A stretch of 64,000 bases of DNA from Apoderus coryli (Eukaryota; Arthropoda; Insecta; Coleoptera; Attelabidae). The position numbers were made by a program, and so were the translations under genes. The stretch covers positions 36,409,715-36,473,714 of the forward strand of contig OU452200.1 of assembly GCA_911728435.2 (NCBI GenBank), read 5' to 3'. Shown here one piece after another: positions 29,758 through 39,299 of the stretch (position 1 is its first letter; each line of letters starts with the position of its first letter). Below the pieces are notes generated by a model that saw nothing but the letters and a program-made list of their open reading frames with translations, searched no databases and was not told the DNA's origin.

Positions 29758-32700
29758 CTGTCAATGATTGATTGACTGGGCGGATGGTCCCAGGGCATCT
29801 TTAACAACCACAGTTTTTGCATAAGGCCTTTAACAAAGGTAGAAATGGGAGAGACGAATCCCAAAGGATCATAAATACGAGCGATTTCTGACAATATATT
29901 CCTTTTAGTACAAGGACGGTCAATAAAATGGTAATTATATGTAAAATAATCAGCTTCGGGTGTCCATTGAAGTCCCAGAACCTTTATAAATTGCGGCTCA
30001 TCGAGATCAAACGTTATAGGATGTTGGGCTTGTTCCGAGACCTTACGAAGAATTTCACAACTATTGCTAGCCCACTTACGTAACTCAAATCCACCACCAC
30101 GCAACAACACAATTAAATTCGATTGAAGCTGTAACGCTTCATTAAGAGTGGGCACACTGCAAATGGTATCGTCAATATAGGTATATTTGAGTAGAACCTC
30201 TGAAGCGTCAGGATAAGCTTTGCCATCAGTGTATGCCAATTCACGAAGTACTCGCAGAGCCAAATAGGGCGAAGATGATAAGCCATAGGTAACCGTATTT
30301 AAACGATATTCTTGTACCGGATCATCACGAGAAAATCTCCATAATATTCTCTGAAAATCGCGAAACTCCGGCTTTACCAATATCATTCGATACATAGCTT
30401 TGATATCGGCAACAAACGCAAACGGATGCAAACGAAAACATAGTAGAATCTTTTGAATGTCATTTTGAAGTTTTGGTCCCGCAAATAGAGTGTCATTCAA
30501 CGACATTCCCCTTGAACCCCTCGCACTACCGTCAAACACCACGCGAATTTTGGTAGTAATATTTAAAGGACGAAGTACTGCATGATGAGGGATATAATAG
30601 ACGAAATTTAGTCTCGGTTCATCATTTTTGACAAGCGACATGTGACCCGACTTGAGATAATCTAGCATGAAATCCCTATATTGTTGATAGAAATCAGCAT
30701 TTCTATGAAAACGAGATTCCAAAACAACCAATCGTCGAAGAGCTTGATTATAAGTATCGCCTAAATCAGGTGGGCCAGTTCGAAAGGGAAGAGCAACATT
30801 AAATCGACCATTAGCATCCCTTGCAATAGTGGAAGAAAATATCTCCTCACAAATGATATCATCGGAACTGGGAGGAATGTCTACAGCAACCTCCTCAACT
30901 TCCCAAAATTTTTGAACGACGTTTTCAACAGAGGTGCTCAAGGTAGTGCAGCATGAAAAGGAGACAGTAGAATCGATAGGAGGACACGAAACCTTTCCGA
31001 GTAAAATCCACCCAAAGCAAGTTTCTAGTGCAGAGGGCTGACCGAAAGAACCAATAATTTTTCCAGAACGGAGTATGAATGGGAATAACTCTGCACCTAG
31101 TAAGGCATCGATCGGTCCTGAAGTATGAAAGCTAGGATCGGCAAGGGTCAAATTTTTCAAATGTGACAACGTATTAATTGGAAATGAAGCAGCGGGCATA
31201 TCTGCACTAATTTTTGTTAAAACGATGAAATCTATTGCAAAACTGGGTTCGGGACACGCCACTGGTTTAATAATGCAATGAGTTAAACCCCTTGCTGAAT
31301 TGGAGGACATGTCATTAAGACCGAAAATTCCCGTGGCACATGACCTTCGAGGAATACCAAGACGACGAATACAATTTTCTGTCATGAAATTCGCTTGTGA
31401 TGCACTATCAATTAAGACGCGAATTTTCTGGTAATGACCAGCAATGTCTAAAATTTCGACAACGGCAGTTGATAACAATACAGTATTTGAAGAACTTGAG
31501 GTTGCCAATGAAGTTAACGACGGGCTATGAATCGCGGGCTGATTGTTGGTCGAGAATGAATTTGATGTTGGTGCTGAATTTTCTGCCAATCCACCCGCGA
31601 TACCAAGGGTTTCAATAGGATGTGCATTTACATTAATTGAATGATTTGTAGAAGTGGACTGTATAGGACGATTATTATTTGACGAACGATTTGTTTGATT
31701 TTGCGACGACGAAACTTTATTAAAGTGTAACAATGTATGGTGACGAGAATTACAAATACGACACGAAAAGGATGAGGTACACGAATTTAACGCGTGCGAA
31801 GGGCGAAGGCAATTCAGGCAAAGTTTATTTTGTTTGGCAAATGAAAATCTATCGAACGAAGACTTAGCCAAAAATTGAGAACATTTAGTAAGGATGTGAT
31901 GACCTTTACAACAAGTACAATTGTCGGTAGCAGGAAGCGAGCTAGAAGTGATAAAACTAGAAGTCGATTTTCCATGTGGTGGAAACGAAATAGTAGTTCG
32001 AGAAGGCGAAGATTTGTTTGAACTTTGTGAGGGTCCAGGCAATATTTGAATCGAAGCGAGAGCCTTACAATGGTCCTGCAAGAAATTTATTAACTGGTCA
32101 TAGGTGGGGATATCAGTAGAGCTATATTTCATCTCGAACGCAGTACGTGTATTGGTATCTAACTTTTGTAACAACAAATTAAATAAAATAAAACTCCACT
32201 GTTCGACCGGAAAATCCAATACCTTCAAGGCCGAAAGATTTTCAGTAAAAGTGTCAACTAACTGCCTGAGCAACTGTGGAGAATTGGACTTCACAGAAGA
32301 GGCTTCTAAAATTTCATTCAAATACCCCGTAGCAAGCAATCGATTATTTTGGTAACGATGTACCAAAGTTTCATAAGCAGTTTTGTAATTATTTTCAGTC
32401 AGCTTAATAGTTTTCACAAGATTTAACGGTTCTTTAATTACCGAAGTAATTAAATATTGAAATTTTTCGATATCGGACAAACTACCATTTTCATGAATCA
32501 ATTTATTAAACAAATCTATAAACGAAGGCCATGATTTCAAATTTCCGTCGAACACGGGTAGATTGATTTTTGGCAATTTGACGTTTGTTACTTTAGGAAC
32601 ATCTAACGAGTCAGCAGAGACAGAAGCAGCATTCAGCTTATCATTAATTGCCTTAATTAAATAATAAGACTGGTCAACAGATTGGCGAACCCCCTCCTGT

Positions 32701-32924
32701 GCATCGAAAAACTCGTCACTGTCATCTAAACCAATTATTTGATTGTGTATTTCATAAAATTGTTGCTTAAAATTCTCAAGATCATCGACACGATATTTTA
32801 AAATAATTCGCCGCTCAGGAGAGGTCTGCGCTTGTTTGGCCAAATCTAAAGTTTCCTTTATTCGATTAAACGAAATCTCCCGCTTTTTAATCAATTTTTT
32901 AATTTTATCATGAACTGTCGACAT
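29694..32924 (-). CDS. BEL/Pao Gag-Pol part 1: Gag, protease, reverse transcriptase
   Basis: 1076 codons from ATG 32924 in a favourable context (CGAAATG). Residues ~1-100 are a charged, helical N-terminus. Around 115-290 is the DUF1759-type Gag (LPKINLPVFDGNLKSWPSF). Around 330-410 are Cys/His knuckles (CTCCKGHH, CLNCLRPSH, CRICNSRHH). The A17-type protease follows with RVLIDSASQANFM, where the active-site triplet reads DSA rather than DSG. The RT shows FVADIKAMYRMI (motif A), TYGLSSSPYLALRV and YTYIDDTICS (catalytic YIDD), then RIYDPLGFVSP. The ORF ends 44 nt after the A6T5 run, with residues unlike the family (FVSRDV), so functional Pol needs the -1 frame. No internal stop. Confidence 0.93.
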   Translation of the reverse strand: MSTVHDKIKKLIKKREISFNRIKETLDLAKQAQTSPERRIILKYRVDDLENFKQQFYEIHNQIIGLDDSDEFFDAQEGVRQSVDQSYYLIKAINDKLNAASVSADSLDVPKVTNVKLPKINLPVFDGNLKSWPSFIDLFNKLIHENGSLSDIEKFQYLITSVIKEPLNLVKTIKLTENNYKTAYETLVHRYQNNRLLATGYLNEILEASSVKSNSPQLLRQLVDTFTENLSALKVLDFPVEQWSFILFNLLLQKLDTNTRTAFEMKYSSTDIPTYDQLINFLQDHCKALASIQILPGPSQSSNKSSPSRTTISFPPHGKSTSSFITSSSLPATDNCTCCKGHHILTKCSQFLAKSSFDRFSFAKQNKLCLNCLRPSHALNSCTSSFSCRICNSRHHTLLHFNKVSSSQNQTNRSSNNNRPIQSTSTNHSINVNAHPIETLGIAGGLAENSAPTSNSFSTNNQPAIHSPSLTSLATSSSSNTVLLSTAVVEILDIAGHYQKIRVLIDSASQANFMTENCIRRLGIPRRSCATGIFGLNDMSSNSARGLTHCIIKPVACPEPSFAIDFIVLTKISADMPAASFPINTLSHLKNLTLADPSFHTSGPIDALLGAELFPFILRSGKIIGSFGQPSALETCFGWILLGKVSCPPIDSTVSFSCCTTLSTSVENVVQKFWEVEEVAVDIPPSSDDIICEEIFSSTIARDANGRFNVALPFRTGPPDLGDTYNQALRRLVVLESRFHRNADFYQQYRDFMLDYLKSGHMSLVKNDEPRLNFVYYIPHHAVLRPLNITTKIRVVFDGSARGSRGMSLNDTLFAGPKLQNDIQKILLCFRLHPFAFVADIKAMYRMILVKPEFRDFQRILWRFSRDDPVQEYRLNTVTYGLSSSPYLALRVLRELAYTDGKAYPDASEVLLKYTYIDDTICSVPTLNEALQLQSNLIVLLRGGGFELRKWASNSCEILRKVSEQAQHPITFDLDEPQFIKVLGLQWTPEADYFTYNYHFIDRPCTKRNILSEIARIYDPLGFVSPISTFVKGLMQKLWLLKMPWDHPPSQSIIDSWTQFRQELKNFCAIFVSRDV
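29723..29733 (-). promoter_or_regulatory. Candidate -1 frameshift site in BEL pol
   Basis: On the element strand the run is TTA AAA AAT TTT TGT in the upstream frame. A AAA AAT (29727-29733) has the X XXY YYZ form of a -1 slippery heptamer, and slipping back one base enters the downstream ORF. A simple 1-nt indel in the homopolymer, or a sequencing error there, would look the same. Confidence 0.45.
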
Positions 32925-33275
32925 TTCGGCGATGTGGCAATCACGCTTGAATCAAACAAATTAATGAGATTTATCACAAAAATAGAAAAATGCTATTCTA
33001 AATCAACCATTAAACTGACCATTCCACTATAGCAGTATAGGGCGAAAAAATAGGTATATGTGTGTGTGCGTGTATCTATTATTTTCAATATTATAATAAA
33101 CAAACAAGTAGGTACATACCTACCTACAAACAAAAGTATGAACTTTTTTAATTAAAGAAAGCGAGAGAGAAATATATATATATCTCATTATTTATTTATA
33201 ATTATATAGACAAAAATGGCTGATACAAAGAATTTAAATTCTATCGAATTATCTATCCGGTGAGAAGGATCAGAA

Positions 33276-33717
33276 TGACGGCGCAGGTCATAAGTTATAT
33301 AGAAATAATTATAAATAATTAAACAATTGGAATAGCACAAAACGATATAGCAGCGGGACTTACCAGCTTAGGGCTGCTGTTGCTAATGCGACGGTTGGGG
33401 GCCCCCGGAGTATCCTTCCTGCTCCACACACACTTTTACATCGGACATATATCACGTTGTAACATTTCTATGCATAAATGCATCACTAATATATAGTTCA
33501 ATTACAATAATTAACAATAGGAATATAATGCGAAATTTAACTGTTTTTTAAAATGGACAAAAATCAACGGTCTTTTCATCCAACGAACGACTTAATGGCG
33601 AAGGCGCGCATGACGAATGCGCAATCGGCGGCGCTGTTGCCCGCTGTTTTGTCTAAAGTTTTGTGCTAAAAATGATATGCAACCAAACAATCAAAATATA
33701 CAAAACCTGCGTCAACA
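33276..33717 (-). repeat. BEL/Pao 5' LTR
   Basis: 442 bp, identical by eye to the 3' LTR. It carries the promoter for the element, whose transcript runs towards lower coordinates. A 351-bp leader separates it from the Gag start. Confidence 0.95.
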
Positions 33718-34171
33718 CTAGTATTATCGCATTTAAATTACTGCGATACAATTTATGATTCCTTTTTGACAGTAATTGATAGAAATCGTATACAAAAGCT
33801 CCAGAATTCCTGTCTTCGACTTGTCTTTGGTATCAGGAAATTTGACAGAGTTAGTCACACATTTTCACAGCCGCACTGGATTAACATGCAACAGAGACGT
33901 CATTTACACCTGTCTGTGAGATATTTCTCGATTATTCGGTATAAAACACCACGGTATCTTTATAATAAAATTACATTTCGAACAGACATTCATAATATAA
34001 ATATACGTTTTCCAAATAACTTAAATATACCAGCTCATTCTACCGAAGTGTTTAAGAGGTCTTTTTCCTACCTATAACGTCACGAAATGCATAAATTCCT
34101 GGCCAAAAGAATTTAGGGAAGCTAAAACGAAAAATGTGTTTAAGAGAAAATTCTTGAGACTCATTGCCTAA
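33718..34171 (+). pseudogene. LINE C-terminal fragment downstream of the BEL insertion
   Basis: The frame LVLSHLNYCDTIYDSFL, then RNRIQKLQNSCLRLVFGIRK, RYLYNKITFRTDIHNIN and VFKRSFSYL, is open to 34077. A frameshift moves the end (NVTKCINSWPKEFREAK, FKRKFLRLIA) to a TAA at 34169-34171. A 3' UTR and ATT tail follow to 34508. It closely resembles 7333-7788. It starts exactly at the BEL target duplication. Confidence 0.82.
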
Positions 34172-34508
34172 ACCAGGAGTGGTTTTTGTTGAGGCTTGCT
34201 GTGTAATATGTGGGGCTGCATGCTTGTTCATGGCATTCGGATCCAGTAAATTATTGTTTTTTTTTATTATTGTTCGTTTTTCTTAGTTGCTTTTTGTATT
34301 TATTCTTGTATTTATATTTGTAATTTGTATACGTATTTTTTTTTTCAACTTAGCATAAGCTTGTTTTTTCAATGGGTTAGCTGAACAGACGGTTATTTGC
34401 TTGCACAGCACCGTACTGAAACTCGCCCAGTTGCATTAAATAATTAAGATTTGTATGTTTGTAACGACAGATATAATGCAATAAAAGTACTTTATTATTA
34501 TTATTAAT

Positions 34509-34791
34509 ATCTGGTATGAGACGTATTATGATTTTCTAACAGTTAGCATAAAAGTAATTTGATTGACAGTTTCATAAAATGTGTTTTACTGAATATTATT
34601 ATGAAGTAGGCAAATATATTCTAGATACTAATTACACTTTCTAAAGAAAACAATACTTAGGTGAGGTACCTATATTTTATGCAGTTGACGAAGTAGGGAT
34701 ATCCCTATTAATTTTAGCTACCTATTAAGTAGGTATATGACTTTATTTTATGTTATGCTTCACCACATTAAACTGCCACAAGCCGCCACTG
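34509..34791. other. Right body of the hAT-like element
   Basis: AT-rich non-coding sequence with TAGGTACC-type simple sequence, ending in the inverted terminus ACAAGCCGCCACTG. Confidence 0.5.
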
Positions 34792-34850
34792 TAAAGAACC
34801 TGAGGGTTTGGTTTAAGTCTAGCAATGTTCATTGTTCATGTTCATGTTCA
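34792..34850 (+). pseudogene. RTE-like LINE, middle piece between two insertions
   Basis: TAAAGAACCTGAGGGTTTGG continues the frame broken at 25761 (LKNLRVWFKSSNV). It ends in an ATGTTCAT/TGTTCATGTTCATGTTCA repeat, where the next LINE is inserted. Confidence 0.75.
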
Positions 34851-35951
34851 AGTGTTGGGACTTATTAACAAGGATTTGAATAGCTTGTCTTTGTGGTGTC
34901 AACGTAACGGTCTGAGATTGAATCCTGACAAGACGGTGGCCATGTGCATTGGATCAGAGCGACAAACAAAACTAATGCGTGAAATTGGACAAATTAAATT
35001 AAGTGACACTGGTATACCTTGGAAAGATAAAGCTAAAAATCTGGGAGTCATTATAGATCACAAATTAAGCTTTGATGAACATTGTAATTTTGTATACAAA
35101 AACTCTTTCTATAAACTTAAATCGATGTATCATTTGAAAAAGTTCCTTTGTGAGGGCACGAAATTAAATTTAATAAAATCTTTAGTTTATCCACATGTCA
35201 CATATTGTTCTCAGGTTTACTATTACTTTTTGCCGGAATATAATAGGCTTAAGATCCAGCGAATACAGAACGCATGTGTTCGATTTGTGTGCAAGGTTCC
35301 ATATGCTTCTCACATAACACCGTTTTTGGTTCATTTGAGAGAACCAAAAATTGAGATAAGAATAAAATATCAATTCGCTATGCTAATCTACAAAATTTTA
35401 AATAGTGAAACTCCACAATATCTTCACAGTTTTTTGCTACGGGGTTCTAATTTACATGACAGAGAATTGCGTTTCAATTACTTTTCTATTCCATTACATA
35501 GAAGTTCACATTTCGAAGGCTCTTTCTCTTATAGGGGCGCGAAAATTATGAATCAATACGTGGATATTCTCCAGTTGTCTCCTTACTCGTTCAAGAGAGA
35601 GGTTAGGCAAAGATTAATGTTGTCATAACATATTACATTATACCTATGCATTATGTATTTATTTATGTATTTCTTTGGAGTAGTTCTAAGTTGTTATAAA
35701 TGTAAAATTTCTTTTTTTTTCTAATTAAGAATCAATCTATTTTTTTTCATACTTTGTATTCTGCAGCTGCATTTAGTGTTTAATGCTACTTATTATTGTT
35801 TTTTATATATATATTTTATTATTTTTTTTTTCCTATTGGGCGAGAGTGTAAGAGTGGCTTTATAGCCAAATCTCATGCCCTTTGTTGTAATAATTTTTGT
35901 AAATTATTATACACAATAAATCACTTTATTATTATTATTATTATTATTATC
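34851..35951 (+). mobile_element. 5'-truncated LINE inserted at TGTTCA
   Basis: TGTTCA at 34845-34850 and again at 35952-35957 is the target duplication. The insert carries an open C-terminal coding region, a ~320-bp 3' UTR, and CAATAAATCACTTTATTATT plus an ATT tail. It belongs to the family of the LINE at 1-1770. Confidence 0.85.
34852..35628 (+). pseudogene. LINE RT-thumb and C-terminal region
   Basis: The frame is open for about 260 codons: LWCQRNGLRLNPDKTVAMC, KNLGVIIDHKLSFDEHCNF, VYPHVTYCSQVYYYFLPEY, IQRIQNACVRFVCKVPYASH and FSYRGAKIMNQYVDILQLSP, ending TAA 35626-35628. It starts just after RT motif C, so no catalytic residue is retained. Alignment by eye with minus-strand 1-590 is close, including the YCSQVYY and RFVCKVPY blocks. 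The absence of stops suggests recent insertion. The Met-containing leader (34825-34850) is host-LINE sequence, not part of this element. Confidence 0.85.
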
Positions 35952-36012
35952 TGTTCAGAGCTGCAGTCAACAAGGTCCGGATTGCTGTGATGATAGCAAA
36001 CCTCCGATAGGA
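35952..36012 (+). pseudogene. RTE-like LINE, C-terminal piece
   Basis: LFRAAVNKVRIAVMIANLR then TAG. It matches LFRSAVDKVKIMRLIANVL at the end of the copy at 56.2-58.3 kb. This completes the host element that starts at 25395. Confidence 0.75.
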
Positions 36013-36960
36013 GATGCACTATAAGAGCACTCAAACACTATAATACAAAAGAGAACACTAGTTTGTCCACTAGACGATTTTTGTATGTAAATTACCTGAA
36101 GAAGGCAACAGATGTACGTTGCCGAAACGTTGTGTTTTTTAAAAATGTTTGACAATAAATAACAAGGCGTTATTTAACCTGTTGTTGTAATTTGTGAGCC
36201 TCATCCTAAGAAGTTTTCAAATCTAAATATTTAAGAAATAAGGCTCAAGAAAAGAAAACTAAAACTAACTATAAGAAGAAGAAGTGTGTTCAGGCAAATA
36301 AAGGATATCAGAGTCTATAAACTAGAAGTCTGCATGTCTGTCTTTAATAGTTTAAGTTTTTATGCACATTTTGTCAAAGGTTGTATCCTGTTTTACTGCA
36401 AAAGCAGAACTACTTATGACATTATTTACAGTATTTCATTTATCTCTTTTTTTTTCTGGATCTACTTACTACAATGCCAGTGGAACAAAACTCTATTCCA
36501 GAAATTCACATTTCACCGACACGGAATCTACAACATTATTCTAATTTTTCTGTTGGTAATAATGAAATTACGCTCGTTCGGTGCCTGGCGCTTTTCTAGT
36601 TTTTATTATGATTTTTTGTCGTTTAGCTCTTCATGATAATGGAAGGAGATGAATTTTTATACTACAGGTAGCATAAACTCACGATGTAACGCTAATTAGT
36701 AATTTGGAAAATCGTATTCTCAAGCAGTTTTTTTGTCTGCAAAGTTCATTATTAACTTTTTTAGAGTTCGTGGGTTACAGGACAACAAAATAAAGTTAGT
36801 TACAATACTCTAATCAAAGTCAGCAAAGTTTCGTGCTATAATTTCCACTTTTTCAAGCTCTTTTTAGTTAAAGCATTGTATATAAAATCTTTTTGTATGT
36901 TTTTAACATTGTTTTAACAGGGGCGGCAGCGGCTGGTGCCATAATTTACAAATAAATGAG
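36013..36960. other. Spacer with a hairpin-GAAAC motif
   Basis: No coding similarity recognised. A hammerhead-like arrangement lies at 36096-36128. CAGGGGCGGCAGCGGCTGGT near 36918 resembles a hAT end but has no partner. Confidence 0.4.
36096..36128 (+). other. Hammerhead-core-like motif
   Basis: CTGAAGA, then a 6-bp stem (GGCAAC/GTTGCC) with an 8-nt loop, then GAAAC. This matches the conserved CUGANGA, stem II and GAAA order of hammerhead ribozymes. Stems I and III are not convincingly paired, so self-cleavage is only a possibility. Confidence 0.35.
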
Positions 36961-36964
36961 GAAA

Positions 36965-37784
36965 TTAATATTAACAGTTCACTATTTGATGAAAACACAC
37001 AAGTAAACACAGCCAGTACCAGAGACAGATCCTTTCTAAACATTGGTTCTGGAATTGCGTAATAATGTCATCTTTAGCTGATTTTAGTGAATGATAAGAC
37101 AAATTTTGCCCAAATCTTTGTAACTCCCCATTAAGGAAGCAACTGTTTAAGCCAATTGTATCTGATATCAGCCTCTCCACTTTGCATCAGGTGAAAACAC
37201 CTTAACAAACAAATGTTGGAGTATCTGGGCCCATCCATCTTCAGAATCTTCAGCAGCCAGCTCAAAACAAGTTTTAGAACAGTACAAGAAACCGGCATTC
37301 TACCGCATTCCAGTCTTAACATAGCATCAACTGTATTTTTTGGGAGTAAAAGTAGCCGTTTAAAGAAACTTGATTGTACCTTTTCGAGGATATCACAGTA
37401 TCTCAAACTCCAAACGGAAACACACGAAGAAAATGAACTTAAAATCATAGAGTCTAATACCCTGATTTTTGATGCCCAATCACTGGATCTAGAGCGTGAG
37501 AGTAAGTTTAAGACCGCACCAGTTGCTTGTTTGGCCTTAGAAACTGTCGACTCAGCCATAACTCTGAAAACGCCAGTAGAAGAGAAAGTAATACCCAAAT
37601 ACCTAAAAGTTTTCACATCAAGCACTGAGCCTTTGTAAACAAAGTTAAGTGAGTTTGTTTGAATATTGCTAGCTCTACAAAAACACATGACTTTTGTCTT
37701 CAATGGATTCAGCTCAAGCTCATTAATTGTATAATATTCCTCCGTTATCGAATTTTTATGGCACAATTTGTTTTCAAATTTCAA
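36965..37784 (-). pseudogene. LINE C-terminal RT-thumb region
   Basis: Minus-strand reading gives ELELNPLKTKVMCFCRAS, VKTFRYLGITFSSTGVF, AKQATGAVLNLLSRSRSSD, LDSMILSSFSSCVSVWSLRY and MLRLECGRMPVSCTVLKLV. It then continues past a stop at 37131 in another frame (RFGQNLSYHSLKSA). The SKTKVM-type block and the following thumb region are typical of non-LTR polyproteins just after the RT palm. The catalytic motifs are not present. At least one frameshift near 37140 and loss of both ends make it dead. It belongs to a different LINE family from those at 7.3 and 34.9 kb. Confidence 0.75.
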
Positions 37785-37789
37785 AATAA

Positions 37790-38585
37790 AAAATCTATCA
37801 TCAAAGCATTTAAAAAATACCTTTTACGGCGCTTGTTTTTATATTACACAAAATTGAACCAACAATGGTTTTGAAGTTCCCCCTTCAAAAGCAAAATTTA
37901 CGTGGTTTTTGATGGAAATCTTGTCTACTTTAGATGACGAGTTATTCTGAATGGCAAGTTTTAAAATGAAAGCACTGTATATCAAATGCTTTGTATATTT
38001 TTGTATTACATTCAACCCTACAAAAAAAAAATCACCACTAAATCCCATAGAGAGAGGAACAAAAGGTAAACTAAAACATAATTGAACTTCACCACCCGTG
38101 ATTCAATCAAGATTTCATTAGAGATATGTGTGAAAATTTTAATATTATTGGATTCAATTTTCCTTTCCGTTCGGACTGGAAATTGGAGGCTGGCAATGAA
38201 AATGAAATGCATAAATTACATTGGGTGCCGCTATAGTTTAACTGATTTTCAGTTTTCTCTCGTGGAAGTGGATTTTTATTACCTGCCACTATAGAGAAGT
38301 CGCTTTTCGCTATTTTAATTGGTTATTTATATGTTGGAATTTCGTCTGGTTCTATGCATCGTTACTGAATTATTAAGTGTAGGTACTCAGAAGAGCGATC
38401 AGAAGTCGTATAGATACAGAGTGTCCCATAAATAATTATTGCGAGCGATTTATCGCAAAGGTTTTCAAAATGATGATAGACCCTATATATTATTGCATGA
38501 TTTTATTCTGCGTAAGATTCTAGACAGCATTTGTGTATCATTTTAGAAAGAAAACCTGCAAAGTTACCTAGGCTTATAGGAACAA
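37790..38585. other. Unassigned spacer
   Basis: AT-rich. ACAGAGTGTCCC at 38415 resembles an eroded CAGGGTG-type end. No gene recognised. Confidence 0.35.
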
Positions 38586-38589
38586 ACCT

Positions 38590-39296
38590 CGTCGATAAAT
38601 GTTGCATCAAATTTAGAATAGTCAGAATGGCTTTCGTAAAAATCGATCGACCACCGGAAATATAATCACTTTCGTAAATTATACAACAGATATGGCAATC
38701 AGGTAGATACCATATATACAGATTTTTCTAAAGCTTTCGACAAAGTAAACCATTTAATTTAATTAATAACTTTAAAAGTTTTCAATATCTCGAGAACTCT
38801 GTGGTTTTTTGGGATCTTATTTAAAAAACAGGGCACAATATGTTTCAGTTTCAGGACGTAGTTCAGGTTCATTTATTGCAAAGTCAAGTGTCCCGCAGGG
38901 AAGCACTTTCGGTCCGATTTTATTTTTTTATATTTATCTATGACATAACCAATGTTATAAGGTTCAGTTCAGTTATACGTAACCCACTCGATGCCACTGC
39001 CTTACAAACGAAGAATAACCTTTTTAATTGGTCAGTACAAAATCTCCTTCAAAGGCAATGTCATATACTTATTCAAAGGAAAAATTTAGAATTTGAATAT
39101 ACACTCAATAATACTTCCCTTGAAAGGGTTCAATCCATTACAGATCTTGGTATAATATTTGACAATAAGCTTACATTTTCAGAGCATATTGAACATATTA
39201 AAACGAACCAATCTTACAAAAAAAATGGGATTCATCATGCAAAATAGTAAAACCTTTAATAACAAAAAACTTTTCCATACTTTATGCAACATATTA
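38590..39296 (+). pseudogene. Jockey-like RT fragment lacking motif C
   Basis: In several frames: NRRSTTGNIITFVNY-like residues, YTDFSKAFDKVNHLI (motif A), LGSYLKNRAQYVSVSGRSSG, SSVPQGSTFGPILFF (motif B), then at once NPLDATALQTKNNLFNWS and ITDLGIIFDNKLTFSEHIEH. The (Y/F)ADD block between motif B and the thumb is missing, a local deletion near 38950-38985. The piece ends about 39296, where an unrelated RNase H-type LINE begins. Confidence 0.75.
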
Positions 39297-39299
39297 TGC

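Larger units (their letters stand above)
27026..33717 (-). mobile_element. Complete BEL/Pao LTR retrotransposon
   Basis: Two 442-bp LTRs (27026-27467 and 33276-33717), identical by eye, flank 5.8 kb of coding sequence on the minus strand. The target duplication CTAGT is present at 27021-27025 and 33718-33722; 5 bp is usual for BEL/Pao. LTR ends are TGTTGAC...GTCA in element orientation. A purine-rich tract (GGTGGGCGGAA) abuts the 3' LTR. A tRNA primer site beginning TGG was not recognised after the 5' LTR, where TTCTGATCC follows directly. Gag-Pol is split between two ORFs overlapping in the -1 frame. LTR identity means a very recent insertion. Confidence 0.95.
26900..34508 (+). mobile_element. 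LINE split by the BEL/Pao insertion
   Basis: Left part (~26900-27025) reads INIKKGKCIKAELLIYCL in the frame that continues past the BEL element as LVLSHLNYCDTIYDSFL. The right part carries the rest of the C-terminus, the 3' UTR and the ATT tail (ending 34508). It is the same family as 7332-8190. The exact 5' boundary is not resolved; a TAATATCT near 26742 and at 34507 might be its target duplication. Confidence 0.6.
25762..34791. mobile_element. hAT-like non-autonomous transposon (contains nested LINE and BEL)
   Basis: The left end CAGTGGCGGCTTGT (25762) and its inverted complement ACAAGCCGCCACTG (ending 34791) are a perfect 14-bp TIR. It is flanked by the 8-bp near-duplication TAAAGAAA (25754-25761) and TAAAGAAC (34792-34799). 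An 8-bp duplication and CAG-type ends are hAT hallmarks. Removing the element and one duplication rejoins the interrupted LINE frame exactly (SWLK to NLRVW). Without the nested insertions it is at most ~1.5 kb and holds no transposase ORF. Confidence 0.8.

Noticed and set aside
27026..33717. Errantivirus-like element with an envelope gene
   Set aside because: No third ORF after integrase; DUF1759, the A17-type protease and DUF5641 place it in BEL/Pao without env.
36915..36940. hAT left terminus CAGGGGCGGCAGCGGC
   Set aside because: No inverted partner and no 8-bp duplication could be found.
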